This document shows positions 26,409 to 35,116 of a stretch of 64,000 nucleotides of DNA, in pieces. This stretch comes from DASQUK01 sp963756425. GTDB taxonomy: Bacteria > Actinomycetota > Acidimicrobiia > Acidimicrobiales > VFJN01. Position 1 is the stretch's first letter. Each line of letters begins with the position of its first letter. The stretch covers positions 190,479 through 254,478 of the forward strand of contig CAVWNW010000001.1 in assembly GCA_963756425.1 (NCBI GenBank), given 5' to 3'. Made by a program: the position numbers and the translations under genes. The notes beneath the pieces are model-generated. The model worked only from the letters and a program-made list of their open reading frames with translations. It made no database searches and was not told where the DNA came from.

Positions 26409-27395
26409 ATGGCGTTCACAACCGTTGGGAGCAGCAGCGAGGCGGCGGTCGAGGCTCAGGTCTCCGCGGCGCTCCGTGGGACGCGAGCGGACGTGCGCGG
26501 ACGGGTGTTCGAGCTCGGCCTGCTCGCGGCCCTCCTCGTGTCGCTGGCCATCCTCGCGGTGCTGCTCTCCCGGGTGCTGATCGACGGTCTCCCCGTCTAC
26601 ACGGACCGGGGGTGGGAGTTCCTCGACGGCAGCCTGTCGGGTAGCGCAGAGCGGGCCGGCATCTCCCAGGGCATCCTCGGATCCCTCTGGATCGCGATCT
26701 GCGTGGTCGTCATCTCCTTCCCGCTCGGGATCGGTGCCGCGATCTACCTGGAGGAGTACGCCCCGCACAACCGCCTCACGTCGTTCATCGAGCTCAACAT
26801 CCGCAACCTGGCCGGCGTGCCCTCGGTGGTCTACGGCCTCCTGGGGTTGGCCATATTCGTCGAGGCGTTCGGCGGGTTCAGCGGCAACGAGGGCGTCGAC
26901 CGGCGCACCCTGGCGGCGGCCGGCGTCACGCTGGCCGTCCTGGTGCTGCCGATCGTCATCATCACGTCGGGCGAGGCCATCCGGGCGGTGCCACAGGCGC
27001 TGCGGGAGGGTGCCTACGGCGTGGGGGCGACCCGTTGGGAGGTCATTCGCTCGGAGGTGCTCCCGTACGCGGCGCCGGGCATCCTCACGGGTGCCCTGCT
27101 CTCGATCGCCCGGGCGGTCGGCGAAGCCGCCCCATTGATCGTCGTGGGCGCGGTCACGGGCTTCTTCAGCCAGGGCGGGGGGCTCAACGCGGCCAACCTG
27201 TTCGACCCGGGACATTTGAGCGAGCGGTTCGTGGCCTTACCCTCGATCGTGACCACGTTCGCCAAGCAGCCCGACGAAGCGTTCAGGGTGGCCAACGCGT
27301 CCGCCACGATCATGGCCATGCTCGTCTTCGTGCTGATCGTCAACTCCATCGCCATCATCCTCCGCAACCGTTTCGAGAGGAAGAGGTCGCAATGA
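26409..27395 (+). CDS. pstA: Phosphate ABC transporter permease PstA
   Basis: A 328-residue permease with six predicted helices and the EAA loop AIRAVPQALREGAYGVGATR. It follows the family segment RNLAGVPSVVYGLLGLAIFV. It pairs with PstC. The N-terminus has about 35 extra polar residues, a common variation. The stop overlaps pstB as ATGA, indicating translational coupling. Confidence 0.93.
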   Translation: MAFTTVGSSSEAAVEAQVSAALRGTRADVRGRVFELGLLAALLVSLAILAVLLSRVLIDGLPVYTDRGWEFLDGSLSGSAERAGISQGILGSLWIAICVVVISFPLGIGAAIYLEEYAPHNRLTSFIELNIRNLAGVPSVVYGLLGLAIFVEAFGGFSGNEGVDRRTLAAAGVTLAVLVLPIVIITSGEAIRAVPQALREGAYGVGATRWEVIRSEVLPYAAPGILTGALLSIARAVGEAAPLIVVGAVTGFFSQGGGLNAANLFDPGHLSERFVALPSIVTTFAKQPDEAFRVANASATIMAMLVFVLIVNSIAIILRNRFERKRSQ

Positions 27396-28267
27396 CCGAT
27401 CCTGGCGCGACCACCGCTCCCGCCGGTCCATTGCCCCAGGGCCTGGAGGTCGGGCACCATGAGCAGCGCGAGCCCACCGAGTTGCCGATCGTGTTCGAGG
27501 TGCGCGACCTCGCCGCCTACTACGGCGACTTCCGGGCGGTCCGCGAGGTCAACCTCGACGTCCGCGAGAACGAGATCACCGCCTTCATCGGTCCCTCAGG
27601 CTGCGGCAAGACCACCGTCATCCGCTGCTTCAACCGCATGAACGACCTCATCATCGGCGCCCGGACCGAGGGCACGCTCAACTACCACGGCGTGCCCCTC
27701 TACGGCCAAGGCGTCGACCCGGTCGAGGTGCGCCGCCGGATCGGGATGGTGTTCCAGAATCCCAACCCGTTCCCCAAGTCGATCTACGACAACATCGCCT
27801 ACGGGCCGCGCCTGTTCGGCACCAAGAAGCGGGTGCAGCTCGACGAGGTTGTCGAGACGTCGCTGAAGAAGGCGGCCCTGTGGGACGAGGTCAAGGACCG
27901 GCTCAAGGAGTCCGCGATGGGACTATCCGGCGGCCAGCAGCAGCGCCTGTGCATCGCCCGCGCGATCGCCACCCGCCCCGACGTCGTGCTCATGGACGAG
28001 CCCTGCTCGGCGCTCGACCCGATAGCGACGGCCCGCATCGAGGACCTGATGCAGGAGATCAAGTCCGAGTTCACGATCGTGATCGTGACTCACAACATGC
28101 AGCAAGCCGCCCGGGTGTCCGACGCCACGGCATTCTTCTCGACCGAGCTCAACCCCGAGTCCGACCGCCGCACCGGCGTCCTGGTCGAGTTCGACCGCAC
28201 CGAGACGATCTTCTCCAATCCGTCCGACGATCGCACCGAGAACTACATCACCGGGCGGTTCGGTTAG
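27392..28267 (+). CDS. pstB: Phosphate ABC transporter ATP-binding protein PstB
   Basis: A 291-residue ATPase on the cytoplasmic face. Walker A GPSGCGKTT (near 68-76), Q-loop FQNPNPFPKSIYDNI, signature LSGGQQQR, Walker B VLMDEPCSALDP and switch His in VTHNMQQAARVSD are all intact. ATP binding drives phosphate through PstCA. The first 30 residues are an unconserved polar extension. ATG 27392 overlaps the pstA stop. Confidence 0.95.
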   Translation: MTDPGATTAPAGPLPQGLEVGHHEQREPTELPIVFEVRDLAAYYGDFRAVREVNLDVRENEITAFIGPSGCGKTTVIRCFNRMNDLIIGARTEGTLNYHGVPLYGQGVDPVEVRRRIGMVFQNPNPFPKSIYDNIAYGPRLFGTKKRVQLDEVVETSLKKAALWDEVKDRLKESAMGLSGGQQQRLCIARAIATRPDVVLMDEPCSALDPIATARIEDLMQEIKSEFTIVIVTHNMQQAARVSDATAFFSTELNPESDRRTGVLVEFDRTETIFSNPSDDRTENYITGRFG

Positions 28268-28273
28268 GGCGGC

Positions 28274-28963
28274 GTGACCTCTCCGGAGCCCCTCCCCGTC
28301 CACGTGCGGAGCGCCTTCCAGGCCGAGCTCGATCAGCTGCGGTTGCAGGTCGAGCTGATGGGTGTGCGCGTCGACCAGAGCCTGGAGATGATGCGCGAGG
28401 CCCTCAAGACCGGCGACCTGCGCCTGATCGACCAGGCGTTCAACGCCGACGACGAGATCGACGCCATGCACCTGTCGCTGCTGGAGCGCTGCTACCAGCT
28501 GCTCAATCGTGAGGCCCCCGTGGCCAGTGACCTCCGCTTCGTTGTGTCGGTGGTGCGGATCCTGTCGGAGTTCGAGCGGATTGGGGACCTATCGCTGCGG
28601 ATCCTCAAGGTCACCCCCCAGGTCGACATCCTGTCGACCTGCGGTGCCCCGTGGGACATCGCCCTCACCATGGTCGACCTGGGGGTCGAGCAGTACCGCA
28701 CCGCGCTGCGGGCCTGGTCGGCCCAGGACCTCGGACTGGCCAGCCAGCTCGCCGACCAGCGACCGCCGGCCGAGACGTACAACGAGCGTCTCCTCGTCGA
28801 GCTGCAACTCCTCCGCGGCCCCGAGTCGGCGGCGACGGCCATGGGCATCTACATCGTCGGGCAGGCGGCCGATCGCATCGCCGACCACGCAGCCATCATC
28901 GGCGCCCGCCTCCGCTACCTCATCACCGGCGAGCCTGCGCACCTGGCGGCCGAGGTGCGGTGA
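28274..28963 (+). CDS. phoU: Phosphate signalling protein PhoU
   Basis: A 229-residue all-helical protein with two PhoU repeats. The metal/phosphate-site helices show DLRFVVSVVRILSEFERIGD in the first half and YIVGQAADRIADHA in the second. PhoU links the Pst transporter to the sensor kinase and shuts the regulon when phosphate is plentiful. Start GTG 28274 is seven bases after the pstB stop. Confidence 0.92.
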   Translation: MTSPEPLPVHVRSAFQAELDQLRLQVELMGVRVDQSLEMMREALKTGDLRLIDQAFNADDEIDAMHLSLLERCYQLLNREAPVASDLRFVVSVVRILSEFERIGDLSLRILKVTPQVDILSTCGAPWDIALTMVDLGVEQYRTALRAWSAQDLGLASQLADQRPPAETYNERLLVELQLLRGPESAATAMGIYIVGQAADRIADHAAIIGARLRYLITGEPAHLAAEVR

Positions 28964-29000
28964 GCGGGCCGACGACGCACTGCCGAACGGGGGACGAACT

Positions 29001-29072
29001 ATGGGGTCAATGTCGCAGCCAGCGGGCGGCGGCACGATTGTGGTGACCCCCGACCGCTGGGAGGATCGATGA
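29001..29072 (+). CDS. Candidate 23-codon leader ORF coupled to surE
   Basis: ATG 29001 follows GGGGGACGAACT, a good Shine-Dalgarno sequence, and encodes MGSMSQPAGGGTIVVTPDRW plus EDR. Its TGA overlaps the surE ATG as ATGA. It could be a translated leader that feeds ribosomes into surE. Coding status is unproven. Confidence 0.35.
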   Translation: MGSMSQPAGGGTIVVTPDRWEDR

Positions 29073-30035
29073 AGGTCCTGGTGACGAACGACGACGGCGT
29101 CGCCTCGCCAGGGCTGCACGCCTTGGCACGCGCGCTGGTGGACGTCGGGTTCGACGTGATCGTCGTGGCACCCGACCGGGAGATGAGCGGCTCGGCGGCC
29201 GCCATCGGCCAGGTCCACATCGAGGCCGGCATCGACGCCGAGCGGGTCGACCTGCCCCGGCTCGACGGCGTGCCGGCATACGCCGTCGCCGGGCCGCCCG
29301 GGCTGTGCGTGCTGACGGCCCGCCTGGGTGGCTTCGGCGACCCGCCCGACCTGGTGGTCTCGGGGATCAATCCCGGCTGCAACACCGGGCGGGCGGTGCT
29401 GCACTCGGGCACGGTGGGGGCGGCGCTGACGGCCGCCAACTTCGGCTGCCGTGGCCTCGCCGTCAGCATCGACGTGTCGACCCTGCACCTGCACGAACAG
29501 GCAACCGGATCGGAGCGGCCGGCCGGGGGCACGCGGAGCGAGATTGCGGTCGGCGACCGGGCACCGGGCCCGGGCCGACGTGGTCGAGAGCGCGGAGATG
29601 GGGGACGATCCGGGCGCCCGGGGTCGGCTGCGCGACGTGTCCGGCGTCGCGTTCGACCGCCCCGCCCAGTGGGACACCGCCGCCGCTGTCGCCGCCTCGG
29701 CGGCCTCCTGGCTCGGGAGTGGGGCGCCCCCCTGCACGGTCCTCAACATCAACGTGCCCAACCTGACGGTCGACCGGTTGGCGGGAGCGAGGTCCGCCAC
29801 GCTCGCCCCCTTCGGAACCGTGCGCTCGTCGGTGGTCGAGGCGGCGCCGGACGGCGGCCGGCTCCAGATCGAGTTCCACCCCACCGACACGGAGCTGCCG
29901 CCGGACTCGGACACCGCCATCGTCGCCCAGGGCTTCGTGTCGGTGTCGGCCCTCAGCGGCATCGGCGTCGACGAGCGCGTCGACCTGTCGGCCGTGCTCG
30001 ACCTCGTGCCGGTGGAGGCCCGGAGGACCGCGTGA
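29069..30035 (+). pseudogene. surE: 5'-nucleotidase SurE, one frame break
   Basis: The N-terminus MKVLVTNDDGVASPGLHALA has the SurE metal-binding Asp pair. VVAPDREMSGSAAAI and VVSGINPGCNTGRAVLHSGT follow, completing the active site. The frame changes between about 29500 and 29580. The continuation (QWDTAAAVAASAASWL, VLNINVPNLTV, QGFVSVSALSG) runs to the stop at 30035 and is ordinary SurE. The span is one base over a multiple of three. SurE removes phosphate from nucleoside monophosphates and short polyphosphates, which suits its place between phoU and the phosphate sensor. Probably a sequence error. Confidence 0.75.
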
Positions 30036-30066
30036 TGCCACCGCGAGGGGGGGAGGGGTCGCGCTC

Positions 30067-31326
30067 ATGATGGTCGCGTTGGCGATCCTCGCGGTCGTGC
30101 TGGTGGCCGTCCTGGCGGCGTTGACGTCGGCGTTGGTCGCCCGGCGGGCGGCCACCCGGCGCCTGGCCGCCGCCTCCCGGGTCCTCGACGCCGATCCCGG
30201 CCCGTCGGTCGCGCCGCCCGACCCCCGTGGGCTCGAGGCCGCACTCGATCGCCTGGAGCGATCAGTGGCCCAGGCAGTGGAGCGACGGTCGCGGGTGGCG
30301 AACGCAGAGGACCGGTTTTCGTGGGCGCTGGGCGCCATCGGCCACGGGGTCGTGATCTTCGACGAGCAGGGCGAGGTGGTCTACCGCAACGATCCGGCGG
30401 CGTCCTTCCTTGCCGCCCGCCACAGCGATGCCCTGGTCGAAGAGGCAATCAGCATCCTGGCCGCCGATGCCCTGCGGGGCCGGCGCGTCGAACGCAAGCT
30501 CGAGCTCTTCGGGCCGCCACGCCGCATCCTCAACGTCAGGGCGGTACCGCTGGCCGACCCGGCGCGCCCCGCGGGGGTGCTGGTGGTCGTGGAGGACACG
30601 TCCGAGCGATGGCGGCTCGAGAACGTCCGGCGCGACTTCGTGGCCAACATCAGCCATGAGCTCAAGACGCCCGTGGGGGCGCTGGCGCTGCTGGCGGAGA
30701 CGCTGCTCGACGAGCGGGACCCGGACGTGACCCGCCGGCTGGCCGAGCGCCTGGCCAACGAGTCGTTCCGCGTGGGCCGCACGATCGACGACCTGCTCGA
30801 GCTGTCGCGGCTCGAGGTGGCGGCGGCGCCTGCCAACGAGCACGTGCCGGTGGCGACGTTCGTGACCGAGGCGTGCGCCCGGGTGGAGCCCGCAGCCGAG
30901 CAGCGCGGCATCGAGTTCGCCGTCGAGGAGGCACCCGGCCGGCTCACGGTGGTCGGGGAGCGCCGCCAGCTGGTGTCGGCGGTGACCAACCTGCTCGACA
31001 ACGCCGTGAAGTACAGCGAGCCCGGAAGCACCGTCGAGGTGCAGGCGCGCACCGACGGCACTTGGGTCGACGTCACCGTGCGTGACCACGGAATCGGCAT
31101 CCCCCGCCGCGACCTCGAGCGCATCTTCGAGCGCTTCTACCGCGTCGATCGCGCCCGTAGCCGTGAGACCGGGGGCACCGGGCTCGGGCTCGCCATTGTC
31201 CGCCATGTCGCCTCCAACCACCGGGGCGAGGTGCGGGTCGAGTCCCGCGAGGGCGTGGGCTCGACGTTCACGCTGCGGCTTCCGGCCGGGCCCGGCCCGG
31301 TCGCCGTTACCAAGGAGGCAGGATGA
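30067..31326 (+). CDS. senX3: Sensor histidine kinase, SenX3/PhoR-like
   Basis: A 419-residue kinase: one N-terminal membrane helix (3-24), a charged linker, a PAS domain (about 78-185, FSWALGAIGHGVVIFDEQGE), then DHp with the phospho-acceptor in NISHELKTPVGAL (His near 198), and the ATPase domain with LLDNAVKYS, DHGIGIP and TGGTGLGLAI. The single helix plus PAS layout is that of mycobacterial SenX3, which senses Pst/PhoU state. Preceded by a long G-rich Shine-Dalgarno sequence. It overlaps the regulator gene as ATGA. Confidence 0.9.
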   Translation: MMVALAILAVVLVAVLAALTSALVARRAATRRLAAASRVLDADPGPSVAPPDPRGLEAALDRLERSVAQAVERRSRVANAEDRFSWALGAIGHGVVIFDEQGEVVYRNDPAASFLAARHSDALVEEAISILAADALRGRRVERKLELFGPPRRILNVRAVPLADPARPAGVLVVVEDTSERWRLENVRRDFVANISHELKTPVGALALLAETLLDERDPDVTRRLAERLANESFRVGRTIDDLLELSRLEVAAAPANEHVPVATFVTEACARVEPAAEQRGIEFAVEEAPGRLTVVGERRQLVSAVTNLLDNAVKYSEPGSTVEVQARTDGTWVDVTVRDHGIGIPRRDLERIFERFYRVDRARSRETGGTGLGLAIVRHVASNHRGEVRVESREGVGSTFTLRLPAGPGPVAVTKEAG

Positions 31327-32045
31327 GTACCCCGGAGGCGACCGTGTTCCTCGTCGAGGACGAGGACAGCTTCGTCGAGGCGCTCACCGTGGGCCTCAAG
31401 CGCGAGGGGTTCCGCGTGCAGGTGGCGCACGACGGCGCGGAGGCCCTCGACATGTTCGACGTCGTCAAGCCCGACCTGGTGCTGCTCGACGTGATGCTCC
31501 CGAAGGTCTCGGGGGTGGACGTGTGCCGCGAGCTGCGGCGGCGCTCGGCGGTGCCGATCATCATGGTCACCGCCAAGGGGTCCGAGATCGACACGGTCGT
31601 GGGCCTGGAGGTCGGCGCCGACGATTACGTCACCAAGCCCTACCGGCTGCGCGAACTGGTGGCCCGCATGCGGGCGGTGCTCCGCCGGCGCCCGCCGGAC
31701 GCGGGGACCCGGGCGGCGTCGGGCGACGTGCTCCAGGTGGGCGACGTCCGACTCGATCCCGAGCGCCACGAGGTGGAGATCCGGGGCGAGCAGGTGCGGC
31801 TGCCGCTCAAGGAGTTCGAGCTGCTCGAGATCCTGCTGACGAACGCCGGGCGGGTGCTGCCCCGCGAGACGCTCATCGACCGGGTGTGGGGCACCGACTA
31901 CGTCGGCGACACCAAGACCCTCGACGTGCACATCAAGCGGCTGCGGGCCAAGGTCGAGCAGGACCCGTCGGTGCCCACCCGCATCGTCACCATTCGCGGC
32001 CTTGGCTACAAGTACGACACGCCGAGGACAGCAGCGACAGCTTGA
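31323..32045 (+). CDS. regX3: OmpR-family response regulator, RegX3/PhoP-like
   Basis: A 240-residue regulator. The receiver domain (8-120) has the acidic pair VEDED, phospho-Asp in LVLLDVMLP (near 55) and Lys in TKPYRLREL. The C-terminal winged helix (about 140-232) has LPLKEFELLEILLTNAGRVL and VHIKRLRAKVE. Phosphorylated regulators of this type bind GTTCACC direct repeats, and such an array lies before pstS at 24168. Co-translated with the kinase gene. Confidence 0.92.
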   Translation: MSTPEATVFLVEDEDSFVEALTVGLKREGFRVQVAHDGAEALDMFDVVKPDLVLLDVMLPKVSGVDVCRELRRRSAVPIIMVTAKGSEIDTVVGLEVGADDYVTKPYRLRELVARMRAVLRRRPPDAGTRAASGDVLQVGDVRLDPERHEVEIRGEQVRLPLKEFELLEILLTNAGRVLPRETLIDRVWGTDYVGDTKTLDVHIKRLRAKVEQDPSVPTRIVTIRGLGYKYDTPRTAATA

Positions 32046-32051
32046 CCATCT

Positions 32052-32145
32052 GAGGTCATGGGTTCCGCCAGACCGAGCCCGAGGCAATCGGTTCCGGACG
32101 CGGAACCCATGACCTCCGGCTTCCGACGGCGGAACCCATCGCCTC
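32052..32145. repeat. Cluster of four inverted 16-18-bp repeats
   Basis: GAGGTCATGGGTTCCGCC (32052) and GAGGCAATCGGTTCCGGA (32081) face CGGAACCCATGACCTC (32101) and GGCGGAACCCATCGCCTC (32128). Copies 1 and 3 pair perfectly over 16 bases. The cluster fills the gap between the regulator and MFS genes; it may serve as a terminator or be a REP-like element. Confidence 0.65.
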
Positions 32146-32196
32146 GCGTGGCGGTACCCACCGGCCCGTCCAGGCGGTCCGTTACCCTCGCTCTTG

Positions 32197-33738
32197 ATGG
32201 CGACTAACGCCGGCAACGCCGGATGGCAGCCGCTGGGCAAGCCGAAGCGCACAGGCGCGGGGGCATTTGTCGTCACGCCGTTCACCCGCCTGGCCCGCAC
32301 CCATGCCGCCACGGTGGCCGGCGACACGCTGATCACGTTGGCCCTGGCCGACTCGCTGTTCCTGTCCATCGATCCCGACGCAGCCCGGTCCCGCGTGGCG
32401 CTCTACCTGGCGCTGACGATGGCGCCGTTCGCGGTGGTTGCCCCGCTGATCGGCCCCACGCTGGACCGCGTCAAAGGCGGGCGTCGGGGGATGGTGATCG
32501 TCGCCAACGCGCTCCGGGCGCTGCTCGCGATCCTGATGATCCGCGACATCGACAGCCTGCTGCTGTTTCCCGAGGCGTTCGCCGTGCTGGTGCTGTCGAA
32601 GAGCTACCACGTGGCCAAGTCGGCGATCGTGCCGACCGTCGTGCGGTCCGACGACGAGCTCGTTGAGGCCAATTCGAAGCTGTCGTTCCTGTCGGGCGTC
32701 GTGACCTTCGCTGCGGCCGTCCCGGCCGGCATCGCCGCGACCATCGCCGGGAGCCAGGCCGTGCTCGTCCTGGCCGCCGTCGCTTGCACTGTGGCCGCCG
32801 TGCTCGGCGTCCGGATCCCCCCGACGCAGGTCGCCGAAGACGACACGTCACAGACGGAACGCGACGAGCTGCGGGGCGGGGGGATCGTGCTGGCGGCGTC
32901 GGCCATCGGGCTCATGCGCGGCATCGTCGGCTTCCTCACGTTCCTGATCGCCTTCTACCTGCGCAGCCAGGGCGCCGCGGCCTGGGAGTTCGGCTTGGTG
33001 CTGGCGGCCAGCGGCGTGGGGTCGCTGCTCGGAGCGCTGGTGGCCCCGGCCCTGCGTCGGGCCGGCGTGGCCGAGGAGCGGATCGTGCAGATCGTGCTCG
33101 GGATCACCACGGCTGCGGCGGTGCTCGCGGCCTGGACCGGGGGCCTCGGGGCGGCGGCCACGCTGGCCGCCTGCGTCGGGGTCTCGGCCAGCAGCGCCAA
33201 GCTGGCGTTCGACTCGGTGGTGCAGCGCGACGCTCCGGACGCCAACCGGGGGCGGTCGTTCGCCAAGTTCGAGACCCGCTTCCAACTCACGTGGGTGGTC
33301 GGGGCATTCATCCCGGTGATCGTGACGATCCCCGTGCAGATCGGCTTCCTGGTGGTGGCGGCGTGCGGCGGGTTCGCGCTGTTCTCCTACGTAGCCGGAC
33401 TGCGGGCGCTCGGCCGAGGCCAGCTCCCCGCCCAGCGCCCGAATCCGGTTGTCCGCCGGGTTCAGGCGGCCGTGGAGGCCCGCCGCGGCGGCAAGGGCAC
33501 CGTGGCCGCCGGCGATCCTGTCGCCGCCCCACCGGTCCCTTCGGACCGGGCGGCGCGTCCGCCGCCGCCGCCGCCCCCGCCCCCGCTGTACGACCGTGCC
33601 AGGGAGCAGGACGCGACCGACGTGGACGAGACCACGATCGATCGCGACGAGGGCGACCGCCGCAACGGCCGTGACGATGGCAACGGTGGCCCCGGGGACG
33701 ACCGCACCGTGATCATCGATCCGACGAAGCTGCAGTAG
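32197..33738 (+). CDS. MFS-type transporter with Pro/Asp-rich cytoplasmic tail
   Basis: A 513-residue protein with about 11-12 membrane helices in residues 35-410. The conserved loop after helix 2 is GPTLDRVKGGRRGM, an MFS motif A variant. SKLSFLSGVVTFAAAVPAGI lies in the middle. The last 100 residues are soluble, with nine consecutive prolines and then DEGDRRNGRDDGNGG-like acidic repeats, unusual for MFS exporters. Substrate unknown; family members include macrolide and lipid exporters. ATG 32197 preferred over TTG 32194. Confidence 0.8.
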   Translation: MATNAGNAGWQPLGKPKRTGAGAFVVTPFTRLARTHAATVAGDTLITLALADSLFLSIDPDAARSRVALYLALTMAPFAVVAPLIGPTLDRVKGGRRGMVIVANALRALLAILMIRDIDSLLLFPEAFAVLVLSKSYHVAKSAIVPTVVRSDDELVEANSKLSFLSGVVTFAAAVPAGIAATIAGSQAVLVLAAVACTVAAVLGVRIPPTQVAEDDTSQTERDELRGGGIVLAASAIGLMRGIVGFLTFLIAFYLRSQGAAAWEFGLVLAASGVGSLLGALVAPALRRAGVAEERIVQIVLGITTAAAVLAAWTGGLGAAATLAACVGVSASSAKLAFDSVVQRDAPDANRGRSFAKFETRFQLTWVVGAFIPVIVTIPVQIGFLVVAACGGFALFSYVAGLRALGRGQLPAQRPNPVVRRVQAAVEARRGGKGTVAAGDPVAAPPVPSDRAARPPPPPPPPPLYDRAREQDATDVDETTIDRDEGDRRNGRDDGNGGPGDDRTVIIDPTKLQ

Positions 33739-33758
33739 CCGCAGGCGGCCTGGCTGGA

Positions 33759-35015
33759 CTACTCCGCCGGGAGATCGGGCAGGTCGATGCGCGCCAACCA
33801 CAGCCCTGGGGCGTCGACCTCTGGCGGGCTGGGGATCATCCGGTCCCCCTCCCACAGCCGTGCCAGCCCCCCGGGCCCGGCCCGCTCGATCACGCCCGCC
33901 ACGAATCGCGAGCCGCGGTCGTAGGTCGCCTGGGTCAGCTCCAGTCCGAGCAGCCGCTCGACGAAGCGGTCAGCCTCGGCGGTCTCCACGCGCCGGCGCC
34001 GCAGAGCCTCCGTCAGCATGCCGTAGCTGCTGATCAGCTTGGCGCCCACCTCGTCCATCACGTGGTCGACGATCCCGACCACCACGGCCACCAGCGCCTC
34101 GAGCTGGGGGAGCAGCGCCCGCTGCTCGTCGGACTGGATCGCACCCAGCAGCGCACCGGGCTCTCCGAGGACCTGTTGCAACCCGGCCAGCGACTCGGGG
34201 CCGCCACTGAGGTCGATGTCGCCGAGGTGCTCCTCGAGGGCCTGGGGATCGGTGCGGAAGCTGGTCGTGTAGCGCGTCAGCAGCTGCTCGAGCCGCTCAC
34301 GCACGTGCGGCACCCCCAGAACGGTGTGGTGGGCGATCTCGTGCAGGCAGATCCAGAGGCGCAGATCGTCCGCCGGGAGGCTCCACTCCTCCCCGAAGGC
34401 ATCGAGGTTCGGGACCAGGATCAACAGCTCGTCGGACGGCGTCCTGGGAATCGGGAGGTCGTACTGGCCGAACGACCGGCGGGCCAGGTGACCGACCATC
34501 GACCCTGCGGTCATCGCCACCATCATCGGCTGCATCGCCTGGATCATCGGGCCCAGCATCGCTGCCAGCTGGTCGTCGGGGTCCTCGCCGAACCCGAACC
34601 CCGCGTCGTCGGGCGTGAGCTCGCTGCCGACATCGTCGGATCCACCGAGCCCGCCCATGTTGGGCGACCCCAGGGACCCAGCGAGCTTCTCGAGCAGCGG
34701 CCGGTAGTCCTCGAGCGTGCGCTGGGCCCAGTGGCCCCGGTTCACAGGCAGGACCTTGAGCTCACGCCCCGTCATGGTGGTGGACAGGCCGGTGACGTTG
34801 GCGATGTGGAGCTCCGCGACGCGGGCGAGCTGCTCGAGCTTGATGCGCTCGATCGGATCGACGTTGGGCTCGCTCTGGTTGTCGGTGGCGACGGCCAGCG
34901 CCAGGCTGCGGGCGGCGTCCCACGGAACCCCGCGTCCGCCCTGGCCGAAGAGCTTGGCCATGTCACCGAACAGCGGAAACCGCTCGAAGGGATCGGGAGA
35001 GCCGGGCTCGCTCAC
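33759..35015 (-). CDS. Zinc-dependent metalloprotease-like protein, DUF2342 (Rv3195-like)
   Basis: A 418-residue protein with the zinc motif ICLHEIAHHTVLG (HExxH, near 218-222) and the family segment AELHIANVTGL. Annotated elsewhere as zinc-dependent metalloprotease or F420-biosynthesis-associated protein; no substrate is established. A Gly/Asp-rich insert sits near 135-165. Start GTG 35015 lacks a Shine-Dalgarno sequence but has GATAGCGT about ten bases before it, so a leaderless transcript is possible. In mycobacteria this gene borders the PDZ-Lon and UPF0182 genes, here 8-12 kb away. Confidence 0.85.
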   Translation of the reverse strand: MSEPGSPDPFERFPLFGDMAKLFGQGGRGVPWDAARSLALAVATDNQSEPNVDPIERIKLEQLARVAELHIANVTGLSTTMTGRELKVLPVNRGHWAQRTLEDYRPLLEKLAGSLGSPNMGGLGGSDDVGSELTPDDAGFGFGEDPDDQLAAMLGPMIQAMQPMMVAMTAGSMVGHLARRSFGQYDLPIPRTPSDELLILVPNLDAFGEEWSLPADDLRLWICLHEIAHHTVLGVPHVRERLEQLLTRYTTSFRTDPQALEEHLGDIDLSGGPESLAGLQQVLGEPGALLGAIQSDEQRALLPQLEALVAVVVGIVDHVMDEVGAKLISSYGMLTEALRRRRVETAEADRFVERLLGLELTQATYDRGSRFVAGVIERAGPGGLARLWEGDRMIPSPPEVDAPGLWLARIDLPDLPAE

Positions 35016-35116
35016 CCACGCGACGCTATCGCCACCGGGTTCACCCACCACCGCGGCGCGTGCTTCCCCTCGACCGCGTGGTGTTTGGGCCCGTCCCAAA
35101 TGGCAAGGTAAGAGGT

